Notes under the pieces: model-generated | Seen by the model: only the letters and a program-made list of their open reading frames with translations | The model's database searches: none | Told to the model about the DNA's origin: nothing | In this document: positions 1 to 8,122 of the stretch, piece after piece | Position numbering within the stretch: position 1 is the stretch's first letter | Layout of the letters: the number at the start of each line of letters is the position of its first letter | Translations under genes and position numbers: made by a program | Assembly: GCA_963803155.1 (NCBI GenBank) | Contig: CAWDMN010000015.1 | Location: 1 to 19,576 of the forward strand | Length of the DNA: 19,576 nucleotides | Source: CAWDMN01 sp963803155 | GTDB taxonomy: Bacteria; Acidobacteriota; Terriglobia; Versatilivoradales; Versatilivoraceae | Direction: 5' to 3'

Positions 1-524
1 ATGGCGCCTGCCATGGTTCCTGAATTGAAAAAGCCCGTTGCCGAGGCACGCTCTTCACGGGGGAACCACTCCGCGGTTGCTTTGACGGCTGCTGGAAAAT
101 TTCCCGACTCACCGATGCCCAAGGCAATCCGTGCCCATCGAAAACCAGCCACACTGCCCACAAAAATGTGTCCAAGGGCAGCCAGACTCCAGAATAGTAC
201 GGATATGGCATATCCCTTCTTTGTGCCCAACCGGTCGATGAACCACCCTACTCCAAGCAGTCCGATCCCATAGGCCGCTTGAAAAGCAGAATTCACATAA
301 CCGAACTGTTCATTGGTCCAGCCCAATTGCTCATCTAGGATTGGTTTCAACAGCGAGAGAATCTGGCGATCCACATAATTAATGGTGGTCGCAAAAAACA
401 ACAAGGAACAAATCAGCCAGCGGTAATGGCTCGAGGGTTGAATCCCCGGATTGTCCGGCACTCGAGTTAAAGGTGATGCGAGCGGATGAATGGAATTTGA
501 ATTTGGGACACTATTTGAAGTCAT
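1..524 (-). CDS. MFS transporter, ACS family (hexuronate/ExuT-like), N-terminal part
   Basis: This is a major facilitator permease of the anion:cation symporter family, whose members take up hexuronates, galactonate and similar organic anions across the inner membrane. The reading frame stays open for 174 codons from the ATG at 524 and runs off the left edge, so only about the first 40 percent is present. After a polar N-terminus of about 33 residues come a first membrane helix, the typical INYVDRQILS stretch, and GWFIDRLGTKKGY, the loop 2-3 signature of the superfamily. RIALGIGESGNFPAA then follows, a stretch characteristic of ExuT-like ACS members. The start is supported by GGAGAG about six bases upstream. 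The family call is firm. The substrate is inferred from the subfamily only and could be another sugar acid. No partner gene is visible on this side. Confidence 0.92.
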   Translation of the reverse strand, partial: MTSNSVPNSNSIHPLASPLTRVPDNPGIQPSSHYRWLICSLLFFATTINYVDRQILSLLKPILDEQLGWTNEQFGYVNSAFQAAYGIGLLGVGWFIDRLGTKKGYAISVLFWSLAALGHIFVGSVAGFRWARIALGIGESGNFPAAVKATAEWFPREERASATGFFNSGTMAGA

Positions 525-1203
525 CAGGTTCTCTCCAAAGGGAAGTCAGATTGAACCAAATTGTGTCTCCTTCAATTTATCAGGCATCCTCACAAAAATA
601 CAGACCGTGTTATGGAGCGTGATTGTCATTCCCATAAAGTATGGTTGCGTCTTCCATGGCGCTCCTATTCCGCGGTTTCCGGGAAAATGCCTGAAGAAAT
701 GCCACCAAAGAAGGCGTGTGAATAATCAGCTCTCCTCTATCCAGTGATCAAATCAAAAGCACAAATCCCAAGAGCGCATTGAGGGTAGCATCTTGGGGAT
801 CGCAAGCCAATACCTGGGAGGATGAGCTGATCGCTCGTTGGCGCTTCGCGCTTTTGGCATGGTAATATCGATGCCACTCCGTCAAACGGAATAGCACGAA
901 GCGTCAGCGAGTGATCAAAGTGGCGGCACAATACCATGCTGCTAAATTTCTTTGGAAGCCAAAGAGAAAGTGCCCGGACCTGAGTGATGTGAAAATGTTT
1001 ATTGAGACGACTCAAACGGGAAAGAGTCGTACGAGCAAAGACCATTTCCGCTTAGTCCAAGTTCGGGAGTCTCCCTGCATGGCCGGGAGTCCACACGAAC
1101 GAATATGAAAAAGCCATCACGTTGATAAAACGGAAGAGTGGATGCCATCTCCCCCCGGGACCAGGCGCCGATTTGATCCTCTCCAAATTTTTAAGCCGAA
1201 GAC
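525..1203. other. Intergenic gap with one imperfect palindrome, no gene recognised
   Basis: Between the divergent transporter and PilZ genes nothing resembles a conserved protein. Short open frames exist on both strands but have no recognisable domain and no convincing ribosome binding site. The stretch holds an imperfect inverted repeat at 828-917, listed separately. Both flanking genes point outward, so their promoters must lie here. Only the PilZ promoter is clear. Confidence 0.6.
828..917. repeat. Imperfect inverted repeat (REP/MITE-like hairpin)
   Basis: The arms 828-855 and 890-917 are 28 bases each and complementary at 23 of 28 positions. Three of the five mismatches would be G-U pairs in RNA. 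The loop region contains a second small hairpin, GGCAT with ATGCC. The outer core reads TGATC-CTCG...CGCTTCG on one arm and its complement on the other. The structure looks like an extragenic palindromic element rather than a terminator, because no T-run follows. Confidence 0.6.
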
Positions 1204-1231
1204 TTGCCAGACAAAATCATCAAGGTATACT
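1204..1231 (+). promoter_or_regulatory. Sigma70-type promoter of the PilZ gene
   Basis: A -35 box TTGCCA (1204-1209) is followed by a 16-base spacer and a -10 box TATACT (1226-1231). Each box matches the consensus at five of six positions. Transcription would begin near 1238, giving a leader of about 28 bases with AAGGA at 1254-1258 before the chosen start codon. The AT-rich surroundings support the call. Confidence 0.6.
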
Positions 1232-1265
1232 AATTTTAAGAAAATTTATTTAAAAGGAAATGCTG

Positions 1266-1622
1266 ATGAGCACAGTTAGTCTTGCTCCTAAAATAAATCC
1301 ACCTCGGCGGGCACATAAGAGATTTTCCATGAGGTTCTCTCTCGAAGTCACTGGAAAGGACGAAAACGGCCATTCTTTCAGAGCTGTAGCTCTGATGCGC
1401 AATGTCTCTGCTGGAGGAGGTTGCATGGCCATTGTCAAGGATCTCGCCAAGGGGGACATGGTTAAGCTAGTGAGCTCGAAGCCCCCCTTTTGTGTCGCCA
1501 AGGTTCGATGGTCTCGTTACCATTACATCAGCGATCATCGCTTTGTTGGTTTTGATATCGTGGAAGGAAAACAAAACTGGGTGCTCAGGGATATCCCCCT
1601 ATCCTGGTTCTTCAAAACATGA
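1266..1622 (+). CDS. PilZ-domain protein
   Basis: A single-domain protein of 118 residues that fits PilZ, the cyclic di-GMP receptor domain. The two ligand-binding signatures are present: RxxxR as R15-A-H-K-R19 and (D/N)xSxxG as N46-V-S-A-G-G51, followed by the expected beta-rich stretch ending in RFVGFDI. It has no signal peptide or membrane segment, so it should be a cytoplasmic adaptor that responds to c-di-GMP. The ATG at 1266 was preferred over the one at 1260 because AAGGA then sits seven bases upstream, while for 1260 it would almost touch the start. It is flanked by large gaps and has its own promoter, so it is probably monocistronic. The target process (motility, surface polysaccharide, adhesion) cannot be read from the neighbours, although a set of surface proteins lies next door. 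Confidence 0.85.
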   Translation: MSTVSLAPKINPPRRAHKRFSMRFSLEVTGKDENGHSFRAVALMRNVSAGGGCMAIVKDLAKGDMVKLVSSKPPFCVAKVRWSRYHYISDHRFVGFDIVEGKQNWVLRDIPLSWFFKT

Positions 1623-2019
1623 ACCAAGATTGCGCTGCAAATCAAACCACGGCAAAGTGAACTAGTCGAGCCGACCGGATAGACTGAGCAAAGGCCGGGA
1701 GGGCGAGGCTCCCACCGTGTCGCGGACTGTCTTGCTCGCACGATAGCTCGCCAGGCGGAGTCCGCCTAATCGGGAAGGCTCGCTCTCCCCTCGGAGCGCG
1801 ATTTTCCGCCTTGGCCGTGGCTCCAGGTGCCGGCACAATACCAACAAATCGGGAAAGGGGACACGAATTAAGGAAGGAGAATTAAACAAACGCGCGCTTT
1901 TATTCCCGATGATCCGAAGGATCTTCTCCTTGATCCCCTCAACCTCAACCGAGATATTCATTCAAACCATCGCCAGGCCTTCGAGATCCACGGACCCATG
2001 ATCATTAATGAATTCCAAC
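1623..2019. other. Convergent intergenic gap carrying a dispersed repeat
   Basis: This gap lies between the end of the PilZ gene and the end of the large surface-protein gene on the other strand. Most of it is taken up by one copy of a 165-bp repeat (1694-1859). Downstream of that is a small perfect hairpin, GATCC-GAA-GGATC, at 1911-1923. No T-run follows it on either side, so a terminator cannot be claimed. Open frames crossing the gap only translate the repeat. Confidence 0.6.
1694..1859 (+). repeat. Dispersed 165-bp structured repeat, copy 1
   Basis: This stretch matches, in opposite orientation, the block at 13673-13836 over its full length with only small gaps. It starts with GGGAGGGCGAGGCTCCC, and about 75 bases later comes a near-complementary CGGGAAGGCTCGCTCTCCC, so the first half can fold into a long hairpin. 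The central part contains GCCAGGCGG-GTCCGCCT. The second half reads through a CTCC-rich block to CGGGAAAGGG. Weaker similarity continues to about 1888 (GGAAGGA, then AATTAA). This copy is more diverged inside its palindromic arms than copy 2. It lies between two convergent genes and encodes nothing recognisable. Confidence 0.85.
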
Positions 2020-5000
2020 TCATGGGAAACTGGCGCTTCTACTGTCGGAGCTTCCAATCACATTGCTAATGTTCACGGCAACCGAACCAATGGCGTTGAT
2101 GTCACCACTAAAAGTGAAAGGCACAGTCATTTTGAACTTGCTTCCAAATGGGAAGGATTGGGAATCGCCATACCAGGTGGCCGCGGGATTATTGATATTG
2201 AGCGCATGCACTGCGTTGGAAAGGTTGCTGCCGGGCCGCGGGGCAAAACTAAAATTGGCGGTTTGCAAGGATCGGCTGCTGGAGTACCCAAGAACCACCA
2301 CATTAAATCCGCTGCTGGTGCGGCTGACCTCGAGACTGGAAATCACGGGAATCGATCGAGGGATTGTAAGGTCGCGCTGCATTTCAGGGAAAGGTGATCC
2401 TCCACAGGTCATAGAGGTGGTGAGCCGGATCGAGCCCGCCACGGTACCGGTTTGAAAAATCGCCTGATCGCCAGGCGTGCCGGCGGGGAGGCCGCTAAAC
2501 TGGGCAGCCTGCGTCCCTTGGGCAATCGTGAAATCTATGGTCGGAGAACTATTGGAATCTTTGACAAAAACGATTTCTGGATTGCTGGTAAGACTCACAT
2601 CACTGTTGTCGGTGAAACTCAGGCTTAGCTGGCCTGAAACGGCGCAGGGAGAAGGAGTTGACAATGTAACTCTTGCTTTAGGCTGGTCGGCAGGTGGGAC
2701 TGTAGTGGTAATATTGATGACTTCGATGGCAGCCTGGGGATAAATGGGGAAGGAGACTGTATTGGAATTCCCACACGCTCCATTAGCTACCGTAATATTG
2801 ACAGTGCCCACTTGGGTAATATCGCTGGCGGGGATAGCGACGGCAAGTTGAGAGGAATTCACAAAAGAGGTGGGGCGATTGGCCCCGTTCCACTGGACCA
2901 CCATCCCGGGGGTGAAGCTGTCCCCATTTACGAGGAGTTGGAAGGCTGGGCCTCCTTTCGAGGCAAAGAGCGGAGAAAGGGTACTAATGGTCGGCGGCAA
3001 AACGGAAAAGGGGAATGCCTTGGAAACTTGCTGATCCGGGTTTAAGACGGTAATGGAGGCCGTGCCAACCACTATCAATTCGGAGGCTGGGATGAGCGCA
3101 GTAAGCTGAGTTGGACTAACGTATGTGGTTTTCCGACTTGAGCCATTCCAGAGGACCGTTGAACCTGAACCTACCAGGAAGCCTGACACAAAACCGGTGC
3201 CATTCACGGTCATGGTGAAATCGGGACTGCAAACGGCCACGCCGGCCGGGGCAATAGAGGTGATGGTGGGCGGCCCAGTGATCAAAAATGTCAGTTCATT
3301 TGAAGAAAATGACCAACTAGAACAAGCCGCATTATATGAACTTACCGAGACTGAAGCGGTTCCCGGAGTGGCTATATCGGCAGCCGCAATCTGGGCTGAG
3401 AGTTGCGTCGAGCCAAGATAAGTGGTGGGGCGCGAGGACCCGTTCCATAGAACCTGCATTCCTGAAGTGAATCCACTTCCATTCACGGTTAAAGTAAATG
3501 AGGGGCCACCCGCCGGAGTTTGACTCGGACTCAGACTGGATAAGGTAATACTAGTAGTATTGACTCCGATTTGGGATATGCCTATATACTGTTTGAAATT
3601 CGTGGCGGAGATGAGAATAGTCCAATATGGGTAAGGACAACTAGTAGAAGCAACCCTATAACTTACCGTACCGGTTCCCACAAAACTGGTGCCTGAGAGG
3701 GTGAGCCCGCTGGGGCCAGAAACACTGGCAGTCCACGCACAATTCGCACCCGCAATTACTTGAAGGGTTCCCGATCCCCCATTGACCGGAAAACGGGGTG
3801 GAGAAGGGTTGAGCGCTCCGATCATATAGGTGCATGCTTGAGCGGTCGCATTTAGAAGACGAATCGCGCTCTGCCCATAGACCACGGAGTTATTAACGTA
3901 ATGGTATACGGGAATATAGACTTGCCCTTTGGCATCTACCGCAACCCCTTCGAGGTAATTAAGATCTGCTGCCAGAGCAGCCCCCCCATCGCCCGAGTAT
4001 CCGTATACTCCAGTTCCCGCGATGGAATAAATGGTTCCATCCGCAGTGACCATACGAACCCGGCCATTATATTTTTCTGTAAAAAATATATTTCCGGAGG
4101 AATCCACGGCCAGACCCGTAGGGTTACTTACAGGGGCTCTTGTGGCGGGCCCTCCATCGAACCCAACACCCCAGCTTCCATTACCCGCAATTGTGTTAAT
4201 CACTCCATTTGAGTCGACCCGCCGAATGCGATAATTTCCATAGTCCGCAATATATACTTGCCCAACACTGTCGACGGCCACTCCGGTCGGAGTATTCAGC
4301 ATAGCTCCGCCAGCCGGGCCCCCATCGCCGCCAAAGTTTTGCACACCGGTCCCCGCAAATGTTGTGATTATCCCATTGAGAGCAATGCGGCGAATTCGAT
4401 GATTGTTGGTGTCGGCAAAATAGATATTCCCTAAACTATCGACGGCAATTCCCTCGGGGGTGTTGATTGTTGCCGCAGTCGCCGCTCCTCCGTCTCCACC
4501 GTAGCCAGCGGTCCCGATCCCAGCCACGGTTGTGATGATTCCGTTGGAACTCACTCGGCGAATTCGATGGTTCTGGGTGTCGGAAACATAGAAATTACCC
4601 GCGGTATCAACGGCAATGCCGCGGGGATTGTTCAACTGCGCCGCGGTGGCAACACCCCCATCCCCGCCGAAACCCGCCGCCCCGCTCCCGGCCACGGTCA
4701 CAATGATTCCCTTCAAATCAATTTTTCGAATTCGATTGTTCATCGTATCGGCGAAATATACGTTTCCAGAAGCATCAAGGGCAATGCCGGTCGGTGTGTT
4801 TAATTGTGCGGCGGCCGCGGCTCCACCGTCACCACTAAATCCTGGAGTCACGGTCCCGGCAAATCGGTTTATGTTGTATGTGGTCTGAGCTTGCAAGGGA
4901 GCTGGCAGGCTACATGCAAAAAACAAAACCAGCATGAGCGCGCTTATCGCTGGGAGGAGAGTCTTCTCGATGACCCAAAAACGCATATTGAAAAAACATC

Positions 5001-5031
5001 CGGCACCATTGGCTACAGATCGATTCGCCAT
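2020..5031 (-). CDS. Secreted NHL-repeat / BACON-like / IPT-TIG surface protein
   Basis: A 1003-residue exported protein. An N-terminal hydrophobic segment ending in ...PLQAQ near residue 48 looks like a signal peptide. Residues 50-395 hold six NHL-type repeats, each with a GDGG-type turn, a GIAVD-GN-YFAD core and an RIRRI end, which fits a six-bladed beta-propeller. Residues 399-487 resemble a BACON-type beta domain. Three IPT/TIG immunoglobulin-like domains follow (about 502-583, 583-677 and 677-763), each with a G-F-x-x-G-M-x-V-x-W-N-G core. The C-terminal 240 residues are beta-rich and unrecognised. The frame is open well upstream, but the ATG at 5031 was chosen because it has GGGGA in front and lies 17 bases after the stop of the preceding gene. 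It is the last gene of a three-gene minus-strand run. Extracellular binding or adhesion is likely; no catalytic site was seen. Confidence 0.85.
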   Translation of the reverse strand: MANRSVANGAGCFFNMRFWVIEKTLLPAISALMLVLFFACSLPAPLQAQTTYNINRFAGTVTPGFSGDGGAAAAAQLNTPTGIALDASGNVYFADTMNNRIRKIDLKGIIVTVAGSGAAGFGGDGGVATAAQLNNPRGIAVDTAGNFYVSDTQNHRIRRVSSNGIITTVAGIGTAGYGGDGGAATAATINTPEGIAVDSLGNIYFADTNNHRIRRIALNGIITTFAGTGVQNFGGDGGPAGGAMLNTPTGVAVDSVGQVYIADYGNYRIRRVDSNGVINTIAGNGSWGVGFDGGPATRAPVSNPTGLAVDSSGNIFFTEKYNGRVRMVTADGTIYSIAGTGVYGYSGDGGAALAADLNYLEGVAVDAKGQVYIPVYHYVNNSVVYGQSAIRLLNATAQACTYMIGALNPSPPRFPVNGGSGTLQVIAGANCAWTASVSGPSGLTLSGTSFVGTGTVSYRVASTSCPYPYWTILISATNFKQYIGISQIGVNTTSITLSSLSPSQTPAGGPSFTLTVNGSGFTSGMQVLWNGSSRPTTYLGSTQLSAQIAAADIATPGTASVSVSSYNAACSSWSFSSNELTFLITGPPTITSIAPAGVAVCSPDFTMTVNGTGFVSGFLVGSGSTVLWNGSSRKTTYVSPTQLTALIPASELIVVGTASITVLNPDQQVSKAFPFSVLPPTISTLSPLFASKGGPAFQLLVNGDSFTPGMVVQWNGANRPTSFVNSSQLAVAIPASDITQVGTVNITVANGACGNSNTVSFPIYPQAAIEVINITTTVPPADQPKARVTLSTPSPCAVSGQLSLSFTDNSDVSLTSNPEIVFVKDSNSSPTIDFTIAQGTQAAQFSGLPAGTPGDQAIFQTGTVAGSIRLTTSMTCGGSPFPEMQRDLTIPRSIPVISSLEVSRTSSGFNVVVLGYSSSRSLQTANFSFAPRPGSNLSNAVHALNINNPAATWYGDSQSFPFGSKFKMTVPFTFSGDINAIGSVAVNISNVIGSSDSRSASFP

Positions 5032-5048
5032 ATCTCTTCCCCTTTCTA

Positions 5049-6179
5049 TTAACGCTGCCGCATTTCTCCAGAATTGACCCGAACAGTTGAACGAATGGAT
5101 CGCTCTGATTCGCCCATAAACGGAATCAAGAGCAATCGCGGTTCTTGTGAGGAATGATCCAACATCCAGAGCGGTCCTCCAGCAAAATTCGTGAGCTGAA
5201 GCATTTGGTTGCCTCGCAATGGTTGCAGCGCGGAAGCTCTTATAGAAAGAGGCCATTGCCGGAGAGTTCGATCCTCCAAATTGAGGATGCAAAGATGTGA
5301 AGATTCTCGAGAGGTAATCGCCACCAAGGACGAATTTGGCAATGTCTGGATGGCTGTAGGATCAATGAGGCCCTCAGCTTCCCCGGCCAATGGCATGGCT
5401 AAAACATTCCCAGTGATATTTTCGAGAAGCACAATTTGTGACCTGTCACGATCGGCGAGCAAGGCATTATTGCCCGCTCCAATGAAGGTAAGCGCCGTCG
5501 CATGGCCGGCAACGGCAGCTTGTCGAAAAACAGAAGCGGCCGAGGAGGAATAAACAACTCCCGTGGCATTGTCGGAAAAACCAAATAAGAGGATTTCCCC
5601 ATCTTCGCTAACAGCCAAACTCGTCAACTCCATGTGAAACATGGAAAGGTCCACGGGTGGCGAGATTTTCGGAGCCAACGGCAAAGCGGTAATTTTCACG
5701 ACATTTTTTGTGGCCGCGAAGTAGAGCGCGGCAGAACCGCCACGGGGGCTGAAAACTACAAGGTCCGGGGATTGACGAATCGATGGCATTTTTTCGACGG
5801 ACAAAGAGGCGGATTGAAATTGACAGAGTACAAGACCGGAGCTGGCAACTCCCGCCGGCTCCGCCATAGCAAAGTTTTCTCCCGGCGCGATCCAGGCTTT
5901 TTGAAAAAGCATAGACGAGCCGATCAATGGCCCAATGGCGGCAGCGCCAGGGATTCCCGCAATTGAGCGAAACCTCCCCTGCGCCACATCAAGTGCATAA
6001 CCCAGGATGGGAGCTTCAAATAGACTCACGGAAGTTGTCTGGCCGGAGACGTCAGCTGGAGTCGTGATATTTTCCGCAGTCCTGATAGCGGCCCCCTGCT
6101 GATTTTCACCCACACATTCACGGGCGACCCCGAACCAGATAAGAGCCGTGAAGAGAAGTGCTGAATATTTCCCAAGCAT
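5049..6179 (-). CDS. Exported protein of unknown function, probable beta-propeller
   Basis: A 376-residue protein with a signal peptide of about 24 residues (MLGKYSALLF... to VGE). I do not recognise its family. The body has repeated short beta-strand patterns of propeller type, such as LTSLAVSEDGEILLFGFSD, ALTFIGAGNNALLADRD and AIQTLPNSSLVAIT. They are spaced about 40 to 50 residues apart, so a seven-bladed-like fold is a reasonable guess. No enzymatic motif was seen. The start is supported by AAGGGGG about six bases upstream. It lies 59 bases after the Ig-like protein gene and 17 bases before the NHL/TIG gene, all on one strand. The three are probably co-transcribed and act together at the cell surface or in the periplasm. 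Confidence 0.75.
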   Translation of the reverse strand: MLGKYSALLFTALIWFGVARECVGENQQGAAIRTAENITTPADVSGQTTSVSLFEAPILGYALDVAQGRFRSIAGIPGAAAIGPLIGSSMLFQKAWIAPGENFAMAEPAGVASSGLVLCQFQSASLSVEKMPSIRQSPDLVVFSPRGGSAALYFAATKNVVKITALPLAPKISPPVDLSMFHMELTSLAVSEDGEILLFGFSDNATGVVYSSSAASVFRQAAVAGHATALTFIGAGNNALLADRDRSQIVLLENITGNVLAMPLAGEAEGLIDPTAIQTLPNSSLVAITSRESSHLCILNLEDRTLRQWPLSIRASALQPLRGNQMLQLTNFAGGPLWMLDHSSQEPRLLLIPFMGESERSIRSTVRVNSGEMRQR

Positions 6180-6238
6180 AATTGCCCCCTTTTATTGATT
6201 GCGGGATGAGCTTCGAAGAGGCGACGTTCCTCAGCTCC

Positions 6239-6904
6239 TCAGTTAGTGGGTGGGCCGATAACCGGATTACCAGGCGGATTGATCGTAGCCGATGGCGTCA
6301 CGGGCGGGGTGGCAGACCCGCCACTTTTGCCATGGCCGAGGGCAACAGCCGCGCCCACGGCGGCAGCTCCTCCCGCAACGGCCAAAACCGCAATTAGAGT
6401 TTTGGAAATTCCCGTGGCTGCGCCTGCCCCCGCTCCGGCTCCGGCGGCTGCCGCGGCGGCATTGCTTTGAGCAATAGTCCCGCTAGCCGCCGAGCCGTGG
6501 TAGGAGGCATTGACTGAAATGGAAAATTTTCCCGCGGCGGCATTGGCCTTCAATCCGGTTGCGATGGCTTTTCCTTCTGCGTTGGTGTAAGCCAACATTG
6601 TCTTGGCGCCATTCGCAAAAGAGGCCCCTGCCCCGTAATCAGGCAAAGTAAACATGACCATGGCGCCTGCCACCGGTTTGTTATTTTCATCCACAACCTG
6701 AATGACAGGCTCTCTAGAGACACGGCGTCGAAGATTGTTGATGGCGCCATCCCCCTCCAAAATGACAATTCTCAGTTTCGGCTTATCCGCTTCCGCCGAA
6801 TTGGATTCTTGTGCCATCAGAACCGGTGCTGCGCTCAGGCCTGTCAGAAATGCCAAAACCAAGCTTAATATTCTCCCCATCCCGGCCAGTGTCTTGCCGT
6901 CCAT
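6239..6904 (-). CDS. Small exported Ig-like protein with GA-rich linker and C-terminal membrane segment
   Basis: A 221-residue protein. An N-terminal hydrophobic segment (ILSLVLAFLTGLSAAPVLMAQ) reads as a signal peptide. Residues about 40-140 contain an immunoglobulin-like domain of the Big-1/carboxypeptidase-regulatory style: EPVIQVVDENNKPVAGAMVMF, then TNAEGKAIATGL. An alanine/glycine run (AAAAAGAGAGAG) then leads to a second hydrophobic helix (TLIAVLAVAGGAAAVGAAVAL). A glycine/serine/proline-rich tail ends the protein. The ATG at 6904 was chosen over farther upstream ones because AAGGAGG stands five bases before it and the signal peptide then begins normally. It is the first gene of the three-gene exported cluster. 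Its role is unknown; surface anchoring or scaffolding is a guess from the architecture. Confidence 0.75.
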   Translation of the reverse strand: MDGKTLAGMGRILSLVLAFLTGLSAAPVLMAQESNSAEADKPKLRIVILEGDGAINNLRRRVSREPVIQVVDENNKPVAGAMVMFTLPDYGAGASFANGAKTMLAYTNAEGKAIATGLKANAAAGKFSISVNASYHGSAASGTIAQSNAAAAAAGAGAGAGAATGISKTLIAVLAVAGGAAAVGAAVALGHGKSGGSATPPVTPSATINPPGNPVIGPPTN

Positions 6905-7292
6905 GTCCACCTCCTTGTCCGACTCAAACCAAAATTGAGAATCTAACGGAACCTCAACAAAGGGGAATTTCATCGTCCCTTCGGATTTCGACGATATGCG
7001 AACCTGCGCCAATGCTTGCCTGCAAAATGGAAATGCCGCCTGAAAATAACCCAACGTCACACGGCGCCGACCCCACCGGCAGCTCCAGAAATATGGGACA
7101 TTTCCCTCCGCGATCCAAAGCTATCGCGAAGGATGCGATTCCTTGACAAGAGGTTATTCCCCTTTGGGGCATTGAATTAAAGATTATGATTTGACTTCAA
7201 CGGAAGTGTAATATTTACGTCATCCATTATAAAGCATAAGGTAGATTTATTTTTTTTATTTTTTCATCCCTGGGAAGAGGTAAACCCTCAGT

Positions 7293-7580
7293 TCATTGAA
7301 CTGAAATGGGTACTTCAATGGGCCCAAGGTACAGTGCTGGAGGTACGGCGATGTTGTAATCGAGAGTGAGAGTCTCTCCCTGACAGTCGGCGGGAAAGCC
7401 GGCCATATGGCCCTTGCGCGTTTTCGATGTTCTCCTGTTTCTTATCGGGCATCACGACAGAGTAGATCCTCAACGATTTTGGAAAGGTCAAGGCTCTCCA
7501 AGTGATTCCCCGTGCCTCCTTCCATTCGGTATAGGCGCACAAAAAAGGCACTCTCACAAATTGCGCCTGAATTTGTGTTA
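7293..7580 (-). pseudogene. Possible decayed C-terminal coding fragment, frameshifted
   Basis: Two adjoining minus-strand frames read like one protein if joined near 7410. The upstream frame gives FLCAYTEWKEARGITWRAL, then RIYSVVMPDKKQENIENAQ. The downstream frame gives GFPADCQGETLTLDYNIAV, then LGPIEVPISVQ and a stop. The second piece has the strand pattern of the end of a secreted beta-sandwich domain. Neither piece has a start codon with a ribosome binding site, and the join needs a frameshift. I do not recognise the family. It may be the relic of an exported protein that once belonged with the neighbouring surface genes, but it could also be chance. Confidence 0.3.
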
Positions 7581-7783
7581 AAGACTATCCTTGAAAGGAC
7601 TGTTCTGAAGTCCAGCGACCGCGTGCGGTTCACTGCCCAATCAATCGAAACAAGGATTGACCGCACATCTCGGAGAGAAGTATGAAAGAGATTGGCGGGA
7701 TATTCTAAAATTGCGGAACGAAATGGCTCGCGATGTGGCGCACCAGATTCATATTGCCTTGTCCTACTCAGAAAATCCCGGAG

Positions 7784-7816
7784 AGACCTCACAGGTCTTG
7801 GAGACCTGTGAGGTCT
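7784..7816. repeat. Perfect 15-bp palindrome with 3-base loop
   Basis: The arm AGACCTCACAGGTCT (7784-7798) is followed by TGG and then its exact complement (7802-7816). Each arm is itself partly self-complementary (AGACCT...AGGTCT), so alternative folds exist. No T-run follows on either strand, which argues against an intrinsic terminator. It looks like an extragenic palindromic repeat unit. Confidence 0.85.
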
Positions 7817-7820
7817 GGCG

Positions 7821-7867
7821 ATTTTCATTATCTTGTCGAGCCAGCCAATCTGGCATGATCAGCTCCT
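7821..7867 (+). repeat. Direct repeat, copy 1 (partner at 7964)
   Basis: This 47-base stretch aligns without gaps to 7964-8010 at 36 of 47 positions. Both begin ATTTTCATT, continue TCTTGT, and contain CCAGCC...TGGCAT. In this copy the hairpin is GCCAG-ccaat-CTGGC. The differences concentrate in the loop, as expected for a structure-conserved element. Confidence 0.65.
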
Positions 7868-7883
7868 AAGAAAATAGCCTGGA

Positions 7884-7956
7884 TGGAGGCGGGGTGTCCT
7901 TACCCCGGCTAAGTTTACAAAACTTGCTGAGACGGCCTGAGGGCAGGCCGCCTCCA
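7884..7956. repeat. Three-hairpin cloverleaf palindrome
   Basis: The outer arms TGGAGG (7884-7889) and CCTCCA (7951-7956) close over three perfect hairpins in a row. These are GGGGT-gtcctt-ACCCC (7891-7906), AAGTTT-aca-AAACTT (7911-7925) and CGGCCT-gagggc-AGGCCG (7933-7950). The outer match extends to nine bases if the first hairpin is not formed. It is not a tRNA: the arm lengths and loops are wrong and there is no T-loop sequence. It is placed exactly between the two direct repeats. Confidence 0.75.
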
Positions 7957-7963
7957 CCATCCC

Positions 7964-8010
7964 ATTTTCATTGTCTTGTTGTGCCAGCCGCGCTGGCATT
8001 TGCGACTCCT
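7964..8010 (+). repeat. Direct repeat, copy 2 (partner at 7821)
   Basis: The second copy of the 47-base direct repeat. Here the internal hairpin is perfect, TGCCAGC-cgc-GCTGGCA (7982-7998). A further hairpin, AGCCGCC-AAA-GGCGGCT, follows at 8019-8035. Confidence 0.65.
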
Positions 8011-8122
8011 CGAAATTCAGCCGCCAAAGGCGGCTTCTAACTCAGACCAGGCCAAAAGTGAGCAGCAGAGCCGACGGTGCGTTGCCATATACCGCCGGCA
8101 TAGATTGGATTTGTCATTTCTG

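Larger units (their letters stand above)
6905..8122. other. 1.2-kb gap with a decayed frame and a cluster of structured repeats
   Basis: The stretch begins with the leader of the three-gene exported run. An AT-rich island at about 7185-7265 includes a minus-strand TATAAT (7226-7231), but no good -35 box accompanies it. Next is a possible decayed coding fragment (7293-7580). From 7784 to 8036 there is a dense set of palindromes: a perfect 15-bp palindrome, a pair of 47-bp direct repeats, a cloverleaf between them, and a hairpin AGCCGCC-AAA-GGCGGCT at 8019-8035. The long open frames crossing this area have no recognisable protein and shadow the repeats. Confidence 0.6.

Noticed and set aside
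7884..7956. tRNA or tRNA-like gene
   Set aside because: The three-hairpin fold resembles a cloverleaf, but arm lengths, loops and conserved T-loop bases do not fit a tRNA, and no CCA end or anticodon arm can be assigned.
7821..8010. CRISPR array
   Set aside because: Only two diverged repeat copies are present, the sequence between them is itself palindromic, and no cas genes are in the window.
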